A stretch of DNA of 64,000 bases from Pipra filicauda. Its lineage: Eukaryota; Chordata; Aves; Passeriformes; Pipridae. Below the pieces are notes generated by a model. That model saw only the letters and a program-made list of their open reading frames with translations. It was not told the DNA's origin and made no database searches. This document shows positions 46,715 to 59,800 of this stretch, piece after piece; positions within the stretch are counted from its first letter, which is position 1, and each line of letters begins with the position of its first letter. The stretch spans positions 2,108,001-2,172,000 of the forward strand of contig NW_024105098.1 in the NCBI RefSeq assembly GCF_003945595.2, written 5' to 3'. The position numbers and the translations under genes are program-made.

Positions 46715-49700
46715 GGCACAGACCACGCCGGGAAGTGAGGCTTCAAAACTCACCATGAACTTCCCAGGGAAAAGTTCACCCCCAGCTCTCACAGCCACAG
46801 CAGGCTGGATGAAAACATTCAAATGTCAATTGGGAACATCCAAACTACGTGAGGAGCTCCTGCCTGGAGAAGTCTGGAGAGGGTTTGGAGGTACAGTTAC
46901 AACACTTGGGGCAACTTACATATGGTTTGACTTAAGGCAACTTGATCCTTGTACTCCAAGCAGAAAGCCTTGCTCAGCAGAGGTGCAGCATCAGCTGCTC
47001 CATTTCCAAGGGTCCAGGTGCCCTCTCCAGCAGGTGCCATAAAATCCAGCCAGTTCTTAGGCACAAGTGACAAGTCAATGGTTTTTGTTCGACCCCTCTT
47101 CTCTCTTTTCGGGTGGGTCAGTAAAAGGCAGACAATCAAGCAGCAGGTACAGACAAAAAATCCACGGGTGCCTTTGAGAGTCCCCTCTCACACTGGCAGT
47201 GCAGGTCCCTGCAACAGAAACAAAGGTGAGAGTCATTATCATTGCCATGGATTCTGCAGCCTTGTCTGCTACCAAACGTGTGGCACAGAGCACACCACCA
47301 ACACCCGCTGCACAGAGGGAGAGCAGGCTGATATTCTTCCCTCCCTCACATCTCCCATATAAGAGCAGTGCTGAGGAGCTGGCCTATATTTATACACAGC
47401 CTGTCTATGTGCTGCCATTTTAACAGCTCTATTTTAGCCACTCACTAATTTTTTTCAGGCTTGCTTTTTTCCCTCCCCAGACCGAGCAAAACACTACCTT
47501 TAATTCTAACAGAGCAAAACATTTTGATCCTGTTGTGAATTTCTGATTCTAAAGATAAGGCGGCAGGGCAGTAGAGAAAGGCACTTTCAGGATTTCCAAG
47601 CTCTCTGGATTATAAAAAGCTGCAAACAGCCTGCAGCAAAGTAGCTGAATGGCTCTAAGAATGCAGGGCCTTTAGGAAAGGCCACCCTGGCTTCCATTAG
47701 CCTTTCACCAAGGTCTCTGGGACCATGGCAAAATGTTTTAAGGAGGAATAACTGTTTCCCTTCCTCTTACAACCCATAAATAGCAGCACAGTTAATACAA
47801 TAAGTCCACTGGAGTAGACATCAAGGATAGTAACATTTGTATAAAGGTTAAGCCTATGAAAACTAGGAATTGAGTGTTTCACACTTAGCACAGCCATTTC
47901 CAGCTGCATTTCCTACCATCAGTCAGAACTGCACCAGAAAGAAAAAGCTGTCTAACTTTGTTATGAAAAGATAAGAAATCTCAGATTTAAGGGTCTTGAA
48001 ATTTAGACATAGATTCATCTTTCTTTAATGCTTCAAATAAAAAACACCCCAACGAAATTCTGAGCACCCTCTATTCCTGTGCAACCAGAAATCTATTTCA
48101 TAAACCACGATTATATCCCAGCTAAGTCACACCACAGCATGGGTTTATTTTGGTTTTTTCAAAGGTAAATACTTCCCTGTGTGAAAGGCCAGCTCTGCAC
48201 CTGATGAAAGCACTGCCCTCCCTGCAGTTCCATCCCACCTCCTTTAGCTGTAAGCCTGTACAAACACACCCCACAGAAGGGAAGTGCCTGAAGAGCTTGG
48301 GGCTGTTCTAATTAACAGCTGGCCACAGCACAAGTCTAAACATTGTAAAGCCTTAACCTGAAACTGAGAGGCACAGATTGAAGAGTGTTTGTTGGGTTTG
48401 TGATGTGCCCTGTCTGCTCAATGTGACGCTGTCCAATGGCCCAGGCAAAGGCAAGGACATTTTGGGTGATATAAAGCACTGAAGCAGTCGATTTAGGATG
48501 CAGTAACTGCTCCCAGTGCCCTGCTGGGATCTGAACACGCTGCCACCTGCCCACCAAACACCGTGGGTGCTGCTCCTCAGCTCCTCCTGTCCTGTCCTGC
48601 TCCCTCTCCACCCCCTGGCACTGCCCCAGAGCCCCCTGGCAGGGGAGGGCCTCCCCAGGGCTGAGCAGAGCTATGAGGTGTATGAGGTGTGCAAGGTGTG
48701 CCCCAGCCACAGCCCTCACTCAGGTGCCAGGGGATGATAAAGGGTAGCAGCACAACCGTTTTCAGCCCCCGGGGTGCTCACACCACCCACACAAACCCAG
48801 GGAGAGACTCCACACCCTCCAGTCACTGCTCTCAGGCTTCACCACCACGTGTGCTAAACCCTCTGCTGAACCAGAGCCACGGTTTAAAACAGCACTGTTG
48901 GCTCCCCAATGCCTTAATGGGCTTTGTTCAGACAGGAAAACCTGTGCTCCAGGTCTCCAAAAAGCCCAACGATCCCCAGATCCCCTCTAACACATCCAAG
49001 GTAAGAGGTCTGCTGCTTTTTCTTTTCTGAGCATCCATCAACTACAAACAAGCCTTCTGCATTCCCTGAAATAAATGTTAAATAATATTTAGAGAAAGTA
49101 GAGGCCTTCAGGACAGCAGGTTTGATGAAGAATTAATATTGCTTCCAAAAAACCATGGGACCTCCTCAGGGCTCCTTCCTCCTCTGTGTCATACAGACCG
49201 ACTGGTCTTCCTTTTACCAACAAAGAATAGTTTGGGTTTATACCTAATTTGGGAAATAATTACACCTTGATTAAGTTATTCCTTAATTAGAGTAATAATG
49301 TATCAGATTCACTGTCTCCCTCTCCTATATCACTCCAAGGGTAATCTCCCTACACACCCACCCCTTCCACTGGGACTAAGCCAGTTTCTCCAATCCTTTA
49401 AGCCACCTTCAAACACTGAAGCTTTTTGCATCTGTACAATTATTCCACAAGTCCTTCAACGAAAAGGTCTCCTAGATTCCCCTTTTTTTCAGTTGAAATT
49501 TGTATTCCCAGCTATGCCCAACAAGAACACTCTTCCCACCATCTCCATATCTCCCAAATAATTTCAGGTGTTTATGCAATGCTTGCTGCACTCTCTAATC
49601 CCTTTCCATTTTGCCTGTGTTCCTCTGGTACAATCACAAACCAGCATAATCCAAACACCAACTTGCCAAGGCCAACACAGGATCGCTCCCTCCTGCCTCT

Positions 49701-52700
49701 GCTGTCGGCACCTCTTACTGCTGTGTCAGAGAATAATCAAACAATCAGAAGCAAAACCCCAACATCCTCTTTTCAGCCAGTTTTACTGCTGTCTCCTCAG
49801 TGGTTATTTACTAATTGCTTTATTATCCCTGTCTGCAGAAACACGCTCAGGTTCTTCCAGGGCCGGAGCAGCACAAATCCTTACAGGTGCAGAGTAGAAA
49901 CTATTTTTCTTATTTTCCCACTGCCTTGACCCAGGTAGCACAGGCCCAGCTCACAGCTTTATTTGAGAGGGATCCATTGAACATGATCCAGCACGTAAAC
50001 CTAGTGAGGACAAAACCTAAGAGTATCCCTGTTCCCAGGTCTGGGAACCTGGCCTCAAGCTGAGCTTGACTGGGCTTTTGTTGGGACTTTTGGTGGGTGG
50101 CTAAAACCTACTATTTAGGAGTAGAATGAAAAGACCAAATGCACCAAGAAACTTTCCTACTTGGTTCTTTCCAGGCAGCCACTTCCTTCCAATTTGACTG
50201 TGGGACAGCCCCCAGTTGAGAAACACTGCAGAAAGGTTCTGTGACTGGGATTGCTGCCATGAAACCAAGCCCAGCCCCGAGGAGACAGGGCTGGCTCCAC
50301 AACACAAACTGTCCATGAATAGGGCTTCTTGTGGGACTGCAGAATAATGCTTTATATCTGTCCTATCTGCAAGATGATATGAATCACTTTGCAAAGGAAA
50401 AAATTATTGCAGATACTAATGATATAAAAGGTTATTCTATAAGACACACAAGAAATCCTATTCATGCAAAGATTACGCAGGAGTTCAATAACTGAACAAT
50501 GACAATCTGTTTGGATGGGGACTGTCAGCCAGTGCTTGACTGACTTGCAAACTGAAGTCTAGAAAAAGCTGCAGGACGTGGCTCTAGTGCCCCTGAAAGC
50601 CTCAAATTCAGCCAAAATCTTCTTGAACCCTTATCTTGAGCACTAGCAACAGAAATTAGAAACCACCATAACACACAGCATGGAGCAAACCAGCCCTTCC
50701 CACCCCAGGACATGGCACAGGATCACTGTGCAACTGCTCGTGTCCGTGGAAGATCAACCTCCAGTTGGGTTCTCTTGCAAAAGGAAACAAAGACAGAACA
50801 ACAGGTTTGCCTCTTGGACAGTCCCCAGCACAGTTTCTGAAGTGTCACCTCACCTCTGTAATCAGGTGTCAGGTATTACCCTCTTAAAGGATCTCAGGGT
50901 GCCAAAAAGCAAATTTTAAGTGCATCCTCTTATTTAGAAATGCTTGATTTTTGTTTAGAGTTTACTGAACAAAGCAGATTTGGGAGCAAACTATATTGAT
51001 TCCAGAAGACAGATGTGGGCAAATAACAAAGCAATGCCTTCTTTCAAATGAATTTTTATGACAAATCCACTTCTGCTGAATTAAGCAGAAATTTTACAAC
51101 TAGACATTTAATAAATGATTTTGAACCCTGTCAAAGGAACTGATTTACAATTTGCTATCACTTGCACAATTAATTACCTTCCAAAATGAACAGGAGACTA
51201 AAAAGAGTAGCATTTCTTCCTACACTGAAGTTCAGAGAAAAAAAATCTAACCATCTGAGTTGCTCCTCTGTTCTGTAGTTCTTACATACTTACATACTTT
51301 GATGTCCTCAGTGGTAGCAGAACTTTTTTGTACATGGCACTTGGGTGGGAACTGCAGCTGTGCTAAACTTTACAACTCTCACGACCAGCAGAAATTTGCT
51401 GCACGTTTCAGGTGCAGTAAAACAAACCGCTCACAATTACACCTGTACAGTTTTGGGATCAGAGGGGCTGATACCACTGACACTGCCGAGGCAACCAGAG
51501 TTCAGTTCCAAGAGCTTTTAGCTCCAGTCTGTGCTTCAGAGACTGCAACAAACCGGGATGGCAACAAATCCTGCCTTGCCTCCTAACCCAGGTCAGAGGA
51601 TGTGACCTGCTCAGACTGAGCACTCCTGTTTGAACCAGAGGAACTCCTTCATAGCCTCAAGTGCTTCAATATTTACTTACATGCACTCTAGAAAAGGGGT
51701 CATTATTTCCCATTTGAGTGTGTTCCACACCAGCTATCCCACTTTCTTGTGCTAAATTAAAAGGGCTTTCAGGAAAACAAATTTCCTCACCCACAAATAC
51801 TGACACACTATAATCAAATCACCTCTTAGCCTTTAACAGAACTGCCAGGGAGAGTCTGGAAGAGAGATGTCTCCAGAGTCTTTGCTATAAGTTATTTTCT
51901 GAGTTCTGTGTGTAATTTGCTCCTGTTCTTACAAAACACTTAGAAGGGGTGGGATTCCTCTCCCTCACCCACACAGCAGTGAAGTGTTAGGTGCTGTGTG
52001 TAGGCAATGCAGAGAGGCAGGCACCGCAAAAACAAAAATCAACCCACTGAACTTAAAAACCAATCTCATTTTGAGATGACCAGTTACATCAGATGAATCC
52101 CATCCCTCAGGATGACACAAGAACACAGGAAAAACTGTGTCTGTCTCTGACAGTGGCCAAATGCCAATGCTCAAGTAATAGTATTAGAAAGACACACGAT
52201 ATTTCCTAGGAGTGCTCTTCTGGCCTCCAGCTGCTTGCAGTTCTGGAGAACTGTGCAGCTGGATGTGCTTTCTGAGCACTTACTAACCTTCAGAGGATTT
52301 CCCTCCTGTGTGCTTGAGCACCCCCCAGATTCAACAGAAATATTTTGCATCCAGAGGATCTTCTGAGGAGACATTCCAGCATCTACCACCCCTTTCAACT
52401 GTGTCGCTCACAAGCTCCCATATGTCAGGATCTTTTTCTGAGAGAGAGCACAAACACTAGACCTGCACTGCACATTGTCCACAGCATTCCTGAATTTACA
52501 CAATTCCATGTCCCTCTGCCTCCTCTTTCCTGGGATTATTAGCCCTCGCTTATTCAGCTGTTTGTGTGCAGAAGCCACTTTGCACCTTGGATCACTTCCA
52601 CTGCTGCTCTCATAAGCTTTTCTGGTTCAACTACACACTTTAAGACACAGGAACCCAAGCTGGGCACAACACCCAGATCAGATGAGAACCACAAGCAGAA

Positions 52701-55700
52701 ATTAATCTTTGAACTGCCTTTCAAAAGTCAGTATTATCCCTGTGCAGTGCTTTCCCCTTCCAAGCCTCACTGTTTTCAGATAACACATTCTCAAATGTCT
52801 GCTGGCATAACCACCTGGGTTAATTCATACATTCTGTCCCTCTTCCTACCTGTCTTCCAAGAGGAAACAAAGCTACTATTGTCCTTTGGAAACTGTGCAG
52901 GGACCTACTGAGAGAACACTCTGCAAGAGGAAGGTGTTCACTCTTAGAGTGATTTTCATACAGCCTCAGAAGAAGGGTTCAGAGATGATCCAAAGGTCTT
53001 GAAGAGCTTGTCTGTGAGGAATGAGGGAGCAGAACCAGGCACCTCAGACTGGAAAAGAGGTGACTTCAGAAGAATACGACAATCTACAAAATCATGAGTG
53101 GCATGGAAAGGGTAGAGGGGTCTGACTGTTCACCTGCTCCTCCAACATAACCACCTGGTTATGGTGATCAATGCCACCAGAAGCAGGTTTAAACAGGCAC
53201 ACATGGAGCAAACCTGTGAAATGTCCCATCAAGGGATGACATGGACACAGAAAGGTTCTGGGAAACCAAGAGACCACGTTTTAACACCTCCTCTGTCAAA
53301 AGCTACCACCTTTTGCATGGGCACCACTTGATACCCTTTCATTCTTGCTGTGTTGGGGTGACAAAATAAACAGGGAACAATTACTCCATATCCCCATGGT
53401 TGCAGATTGCTATCACAATCCCTCCTCTTATCATCCATGTATTTTCCAGGCTAAGCTCCAGTTTATTTGGTTGCTGTTTTTACATAAGCTCTTCAATCAG
53501 GTGCTTTTCCCTGATCTTAACTACAACTCTTTGGAGAGGGGAGTGTGTCTGCCCCTAACTTTTGAAGGGGTATGTCATTCATTACACAAAACCATCACAG
53601 ATTTACAGCATGGCATTCTGTTTTGCTCCCTCTCCTTTTCTTAGAGATCTGTCATTTCTATTTGCCTCTTTACTTTTTTTTATCTGCTGCTGAGTTTCAC
53701 CAAGTTTTATCTGCATTACTTAAAAGATCTCTTTCCTGAAGGGCACAGATTCCCATGAGCTCATCACTCTGCACAGACACAGTTGTTTATCCCTGTGCAC
53801 ATTATTTTACATCCACTGGTATCAAGTCCCACTTGCCTACAACCAAGTATTGCAAGAACCTTCTGTAACTCCAGCCAGCTCTTGTTTCTGCTCCCTGAAT
53901 TCCGTGTTTTTCAGCATATACTGTCACTTCATTACTCAGCCTCTCTTCCAGGCCATTTATAACTATGCTGAAATCACAAGCCTGAACACAGATCCCCCTG
54001 GGATTGCACCAGTGATCACTCTTCACTGGAACAGCTGACAGTCCTTCCCACACCTTTCCAGGTATTAATTACCGGAAAAGCTACGCTCCTATTCCATGGC
54101 AGTTCATTTCCTGTGAGAGGCATTAACAAAGTCCTTTGTTAACCTCTCCCTGAAAATCCAGAGACAGCAGAATTCTTGCCTGTTTGTCTCTTGTGCCTTC
54201 TTGTCAAGGAGCTTCAGAGCATCGAACTTTACCGGCTGTAGCTGCACTTGAGCATTCCCTCGGTGAACCGTGGGGGTCACTGCAAGGGGAGCACTTATCA
54301 AGCCAGGCTTCCAGGCACACATGACCTTGAGAATCACCGGCCCTAACAGAGTGGTTAACGCTGCTCTGCAGTCAGTGTGGGCTCGGAGAAGTCCAGTTTT
54401 ACAGGAGGAAATCTGTTGTGAGAGATTTACCCTAAAAACAATCCCCCAACACTAACTTAAATACAACCTCTCCGCATTTCCAGCAGCGGCGTAAGGCGAG
54501 CCCAGCACTCAGATTTTGGCTAGTATCAATAATAACAGTCTGCACTGGCTTTTAAAAATAAACCTGGCACTAGACCTTAAACTATTGTTCTAAATTACTG
54601 ACTAGCCATCAGTGAATGCAGTATTACTCAGTGCAATTCCTTCAGGTTAAGCCACAGGGTAATCCAATATTCCAGTGCCTCTATCCTCTTCACAAACACC
54701 CCCACACAGGTCCTTGAACACAAGCACACCAGAACTCTGCTGTGTAGCACTGATGGATGGGCTGTGCAAAGCCTGTCATTGCAGAGGAGGTGGTTAATAA
54801 TATCAAGAAAGCTGTCACCCTTTTCAAGCTTTTCTGAAATACCTTTCTTCAACTTTCTGTTTGCACAGTCCTGGAACTAAAACTGACCAGACAGGAATTT
54901 GTGCCCCATGAGACTGGTTTCCAGTTATACAGATGAGACACCAAGAGAGTAAAAGCTCACACGAGTTTTCCACATAATGCCAACCCATTACGCATAAATA
55001 CTTTGCCAACTAATAATTGTTCCAGCCCCGTGTCTGTGTAGAACCCCCTTTTAACCTCTCTCACTTAGCAGGCCCCCAGTTCATTAACAAACATGAAGCT
55101 TAGCAAGGCACGAGTAAAAACAATGTTAAAGCCTGAGCTCTGACATGCTGACAGAAAATGAGGTGACCAACCAGCAAAACACTGGAGGTGAACAAGCTCC
55201 AAAAGCACATAATTAGCAAGGCTCAGAGCAGAGGTCAGAAAGCCTGCTTGGTTAAGTAACGTGTCTCCTGGCTGTTTATAAGCTTATATGGAAAGAGATA
55301 ATTTCATATTAGCAAGACACATTTATTTTCTCTGGAATGTTAATTTAGTATTAATAGTATCCAATTGCTTTACACAAATTACAGTGATTTTACTGATTTG
55401 TGTTAAAACAACAAAGGAAGAGTTGTGTCCAAGACAGCATTCCCTCAGTCATTGACCTTGCTAATACTGAGGTTACAATCTACAGATTCCCTGAAACCAT
55501 CTTAGGAAACTTACTTGGAAGTTCCATTTCCCCTGTAGCAAACTAGCCATGTGCTAGTGATCTGCAGAGGAAAATACATTCTTAATTTAATAACAACTAA
55601 AACAAAAAATTGTTTTCCTTCACTGCCCATCTATTCAGAGCTCATGCATTTCTCATTGCTGTCCTATCCAACCTCTTCATGACTTCTCTCTCACACTGCT

Positions 55701-58454
55701 CTTTACTCACTCAGGTCCTCAGGCATTCAGGATTTGGGTCGAGTTCTCTCTGTCTGAGGTGACAGGCCATTTCTCCAGGGCGGTTCCCAGCTGGAGCACT
55801 GTAGCTCTTCCCTGGGTCAGCAATGAGCTCTGGCTGGGTGCTGCACTGCCATCTCTCCTCCAGGCACAATCCCAGGAGCACGGAGCAGGCAGTCATTCCC
55901 TGCAGTCACACCTTCCACAAGCCCGTTCCTGCCTGGCTCCCTCTCGCACCGGGAAGAGGAGCAGCTGTTGAAATGTAACAAATTACACCAAAAGGTGCAG
56001 CACGTCCTGGCATCCAACAGTCTGGCACTGCTACAGCTCCTTCTGCTGTGCCTTCCGTGAGCCGCCCCAGAGGCGCAGACCGGTGAGATCAAAGCAACGC
56101 AGGATTTAAGGGAGCACAACTTTCCTACTCCCTTTCCTCTCCCAAGGAAAATTAAGGGTGTTTTAGCCTGTCGCCTCGGTAAGACAAAGGAAGTAATTCC
56201 CCCTGTATCTTTACTAACTCAGGGGGCTTTACAAAACAAACAAAATCTTCCATTTGTTTCTTTTCCCCGTGTATTCAAACAGAACCAGGTTAAAAAGACA
56301 AGCGAGACACACAGGAAAAAACAAACTGAAAACCGGAAAAATGTAAAGACTCCCTTATTTTAGGTGAACAGCCAAGTCACATTCACGAAGCTGCATGTTC
56401 ATTGAATTGTCATTTTTAACTAGCCTGTGTTTTACATGTGTGACCTCAGGTATTGCCTCCTGCATCCTATTCATACACTACTCTGCAATCAGAATTATTA
56501 ATTTCTCCATCAGTAGAGTATTTACATGCTACTCAAACACTGACTTATTTTCCAGTGTTATCCTCATTTTACACCGCAAAGGGGATACATCAGGTGTTGG
56601 TGCTCAAGGCCTGATTTTCTAAAGTATTTGACATTACAGAGTGTTTCATATGGTCTAAGCAAAGCACCTGCTGAATCACAACTGCCCCTGACAGTCGTAC
56701 AGCAGAAATTCCACAAACCAGACCCAGGGACAGAAGCAGCAGAGGAAATAGAGCGGTGAAGTCCGGTAGAAGAATCTTGTCCCTTAACACACATGACAAT
56801 AGTTCTTTATGACAGCACTCAACTACCTTAACTGTGGATGAGAAAATTCCCTTCCTCCCACAGTTCTACTTTACTGTCCGGTTTCTGACAGAATTGGAGC
56901 GCAGGATCTAAGCTCTAATTTAGCCTTCAGAAAAGTTCATTGTAACAGGAGAAAGCCTGGTCTTATGGGGAAGAACAGCACACAGGCATTTAAGTCAAAT
57001 CAGTCTTGGAAAACATTTACACAACAAAGGCAAAACAACCTCTGTCCTGCATCAGGAGGTACCAAGTTCAGAGTTACCTGCAGTCAGGTTTCCTGTGTAA
57101 TTCAAGGGGGAACAAGTTCCCTCATGGAGAACTGTCCTCACTAAAACCAAAAAAACCCAACCAACCAACATTCACCCCACCCCTCAAAAGAAAGGGAAAA
57201 CAAATTCCACTGTGCAGCATCATATTTATACCTCCAGGGCTACCAGCAGCGAGCGTCAGACCGCAGGGCTCCACCACAGAGCTTTCTGAGCTGCCTGAAC
57301 CACATTATTCATCACCTGCTCCACAGGTTGCAGCTGAAGGAAATGAAGTAGATGCTTTTGCAGTGAATCTCTGCAGTGTTTGGCAGTCACACGTTGGTCA
57401 GCTGTAATTTGAGGCACTTTGCCCGCAGCTACCTTTAACATTGCACCTCGGTGCAAGTTAGCAGCACAAAATAATACGACACATGACAGCGGTTGCAAAG
57501 GTCTAGGTAATGGAAACTGGCCTTGTGCCAGCAGGGAACTTCGACTTTTCTCTTTCATTTTATATTAAGGCAAATATAAATCCGTTGCAACTGATACACA
57601 GTGTTACCATTTCAAGATACACAAACAGCGGGGAAAAAACCAAGCAGCCCACCACTGTCTCTTGCTTCAACTTCTCAGTATGCAGCAGACATTAAATACA
57701 TAATTTTGCAGAACCAAAAGAAGCCTAACAGTACTGACCATCTCCTCAAAGTTCTTAGGAAAATAGCTTCTCCACACACAACCTGTGCGAGCAGATCTAC
57801 CAAGTTTGGGAGATTCAGAAGGAATAATCAAGAGAAGAGGTGGCTATTTTCAGTAGGTGCTTGGAAGATTTATCTCCCAAAGCAGGCATCACATCATGTG
57901 GCCTAAAGGCATGAGACCACCACCAAGGAAAATGTACCCAGCCTTGCAGGCAGCACTTCAACAACAAACAGCCTGGGGACTACCTGCCTCTTGGATCCTT
58001 CCCTAGCCCGCATTTACTGGGAAGATGGGAGCACAAAACAGCACATCTCCCAAGGTTTCCTTCTTCAGCATGAAAAACAGAGGTAATATAATTAGGCTGA
58101 AGCTTAAAAATATTTACGTTACTCGAGACCAGTGGAGTCTGATGACCTGCAGAGAGAATTACTCCAGCAGGAACACCTCCTTCATAAATCATTCCATTTG
58201 TTACTCAGTCTCAGTTTTACAAGGTTATGCTCAAATTAATCTTGAATTCATCTGCCCGTGAAACAAGGAGTCTTGCAGCCAAAGCTGTTCCCTTTCCTGC
58301 TCACGAAGAAATACTTCGGGGAAAAAAATGAAATCCTACTTTCACGACCACATAGTCATTCACAACTGCACCGAGGACAATCGCAGGTCCAGCTCGCAGG
58401 AGCGGTCACAAAACCAGCACAGCCCGAGGAGGGGTGATCCTTCAGCGGCGTTAC
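46715..58454 (-). other. PPP2R3A: PPP2R3A 5' UTR of the ATG exon and long 5' intron
   Basis: The start of the ATG exon cannot be fixed: several AG acceptors with short pyrimidine tracts lie within 200 bases upstream of the ATG, for example at CCCTCTCCAG. Beyond that, about 11.5 kb shows only short chance frames, AT-rich stretches and an old CR1 near 53 kb. No other gene was recognised. Confidence 0.55.
52970..53340 (+). mobile_element. Old CR1 LINE fragment
   Basis: Ordered words typical of older CR1 3' regions occur: AGATGATCCAAAGGTCTTGA, then ACTGGAAAAGAGGTGACTTC, CTACAAAATCATGAGTGGCA, GAAGCAGGTTTAAAC and CCATCAAGGGATG. It is diverged and its boundaries are approximate. Confidence 0.55.
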
Positions 58455-58997
58455 CTCCGGCGACACAGCCACCGGCACCGCGGGACACGCCGGGCTGGGA
58501 ACACGCTGTGCTCGAAAGCCGCTGCGCCTCAGCCCTTGGGGAAAACTCTCCCGGGACCGTTCCCAGCCCCGGCCTCTCCACCCGGCGGAGCGCCGGGGTC
58601 TGCGGGGCGAGCGGCACCGCCTCACGCGGGTCCCGGCACCGCCGCGCCCGCAGCCCCCCGGGACACCGCGACAATCCCCCAGGGACACCCCGATGGACCC
58701 TCCCGGGACACGGCGACGGATCCTCCGGGGACGCCCCGACGGACCCTCCCGGGACACCCCGACGGACCCTCCCGGGACACCCCGAGAGCCGCTCCCGGAC
58801 TCGGCAGCGCCACTCCCGCGCCGGCTCCTCACCGACCGACACCGCCCCGGGGCCCCCCGCGCGGGCCCTGAGGGGACCCCGACCCACGGCCGCCCCTCCG
58901 CCCCGACCCCCGCTCCTCCTCCCCGAGCCCCCGGGACCCTGAGCCCCCGCCCCGGGCCCTCCGGTACCCGCGGCGGCAGCGCCCCGTCCCGTCCCAT
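58455..58997 (-). other. PPP2R3A: Candidate non-coding first exon of PPP2R3A
   Basis: On the minus strand the island contains CCGGAG|GTAACG, a plausible donor with the exon side ending at 58455. The 5' end is unknown; 58997 is only a placeholder within the island. No in-frame coding is proposed. Confidence 0.3.
58660..58797 (+). repeat. 23-bp GC-rich minisatellite in the PPP2R3A CpG island
   Basis: The unit GGGACACCCCGACGGACCCT plus CCC begins at 58660, 58682, 58705, 58728, 58751 and 58774, with spacings of 22, 23, 23, 23 and 23. On the minus strand each unit carries GGTGTCCC or a close variant. Confidence 0.95.
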
Positions 58998-59087
58998 GCC
59001 GAGCCGAGCCGCCGCTCCAGCCGCTGGGCGCGCTCCGCCGCCCGCTCCGGCCGCCCCTTCCGCACGGCCGGGCCCGCCCAGAGCCGC

Positions 59088-59155
59088 GGAGCGGGAGCGG
59101 GAGGAGGAGGAGCAGGGGCTGGGGAGAAGGAGAAGGAGGAGGAGGAGGAGGGGGG
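59088..59155 (+). repeat. Polypurine GGA/GAA tract in CpG island
   Basis: About 65 bases of almost uninterrupted purine on the plus strand, with GGGAGCGGG and GGGGCTGGGG runs followed by repeated GGAGAA and GGA triplets. Confidence 0.9.
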
Positions 59156-59285
59156 TCCCGCCTCAGCGAGCCCCCGGCTCCCTCTCTCCCTCACCGCCGG
59201 TCCCCCACCTCAGCCCCGGCCTGCGGTTCGCCAGCCACCGCGGACTGTGGTTTTTATTTTCCCCTCATGAAATCCACCAACGATT

Positions 59286-59800
59286 ATAGAATCGTAGAAT
59301 CGTCAAGGTTGGAAGAGACCTTCATGATCATCCAGTCCAACCATCAACCCAGCACTGCCACCGTAACCCCTAAACCTCCAAACCACATCGCCCAGCACCA
59401 GGTACAGATGCCTCTTTAACACCCGCAGCGATTGTGACTCCACCGCCTCCCTGGGCAGCCCACTCCAATGCCTGACCATCCTAACAGGGAACATTTTTTT
59501 CTGATACTTTACCTGAATCCCCCCTGTCTTAGTTTGAGGCCATTTCCTCGGTGTCTCTCCCTGCAGGCACGGCAGAAGGGAGGGACCCCCACCTCAGCAC
59601 ACCGTGCTGTCAGGAAGCTGAGGTCACCCCTGAGCCTTCTCTTCTCCAGACTGAACAGCCCCAGCTCCCTCGGCTGCTCCTCATAAGACTTGTTTTCCCT
59701 TCCACAAGCCTTGCTGCCCTTCACTGGACAGGCTCCAGCCCCTCAGCGTCCTTTTTGAAGTGAGGGGCCCAGAGCTGAACGCAGGACTGGTGCAAGTTTA
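59286..59800 (-). mobile_element. CR1 LINE, 5'-truncated copy
   Basis: The plus strand begins TAGAATCGTAGAATCGTCAA and GGTTGGAAGAGACCTTCATG, the reverse complement of the CR1 terminus with its octamer repeat. It continues with TCCACCGCCTCCCTGGGCAG and ends near GGGCCCAGAGCTGAACGCAG. It is the longest and best-preserved CR1 in the window and has no intact ORF. Confidence 0.92.

Larger units (their letters stand above)
58380..59215 (-). promoter_or_regulatory. PPP2R3A: CpG island, probable PPP2R3A (PR130) promoter
   Basis: About 0.8 kb of very GC-rich, CpG-dense sequence flanked by ordinary AT-containing DNA. No coding exon of a known gene lies in it, and it sits upstream of the PPP2R3A coding start on the minus strand. 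Multiple GC boxes of the CCGCCC type are present and there is no obvious TATA box. The assignment to PPP2R3A is by position. Confidence 0.7.

Noticed and set aside
49426..49929. Plus-strand frame of about 167 codons upstream of PPP2R3A
   Set aside because: The Ser/Pro/Cys-rich translation of C/T-rich DNA has no recognisable domain or start context.
58328..58997. Open frames of more than 200 codons on both strands of the CpG island
   Set aside because: Stops are rare in CpG-rich DNA, the frames overlap on both strands, and they are driven by the 23-bp repeat. No protein family is recognisable.
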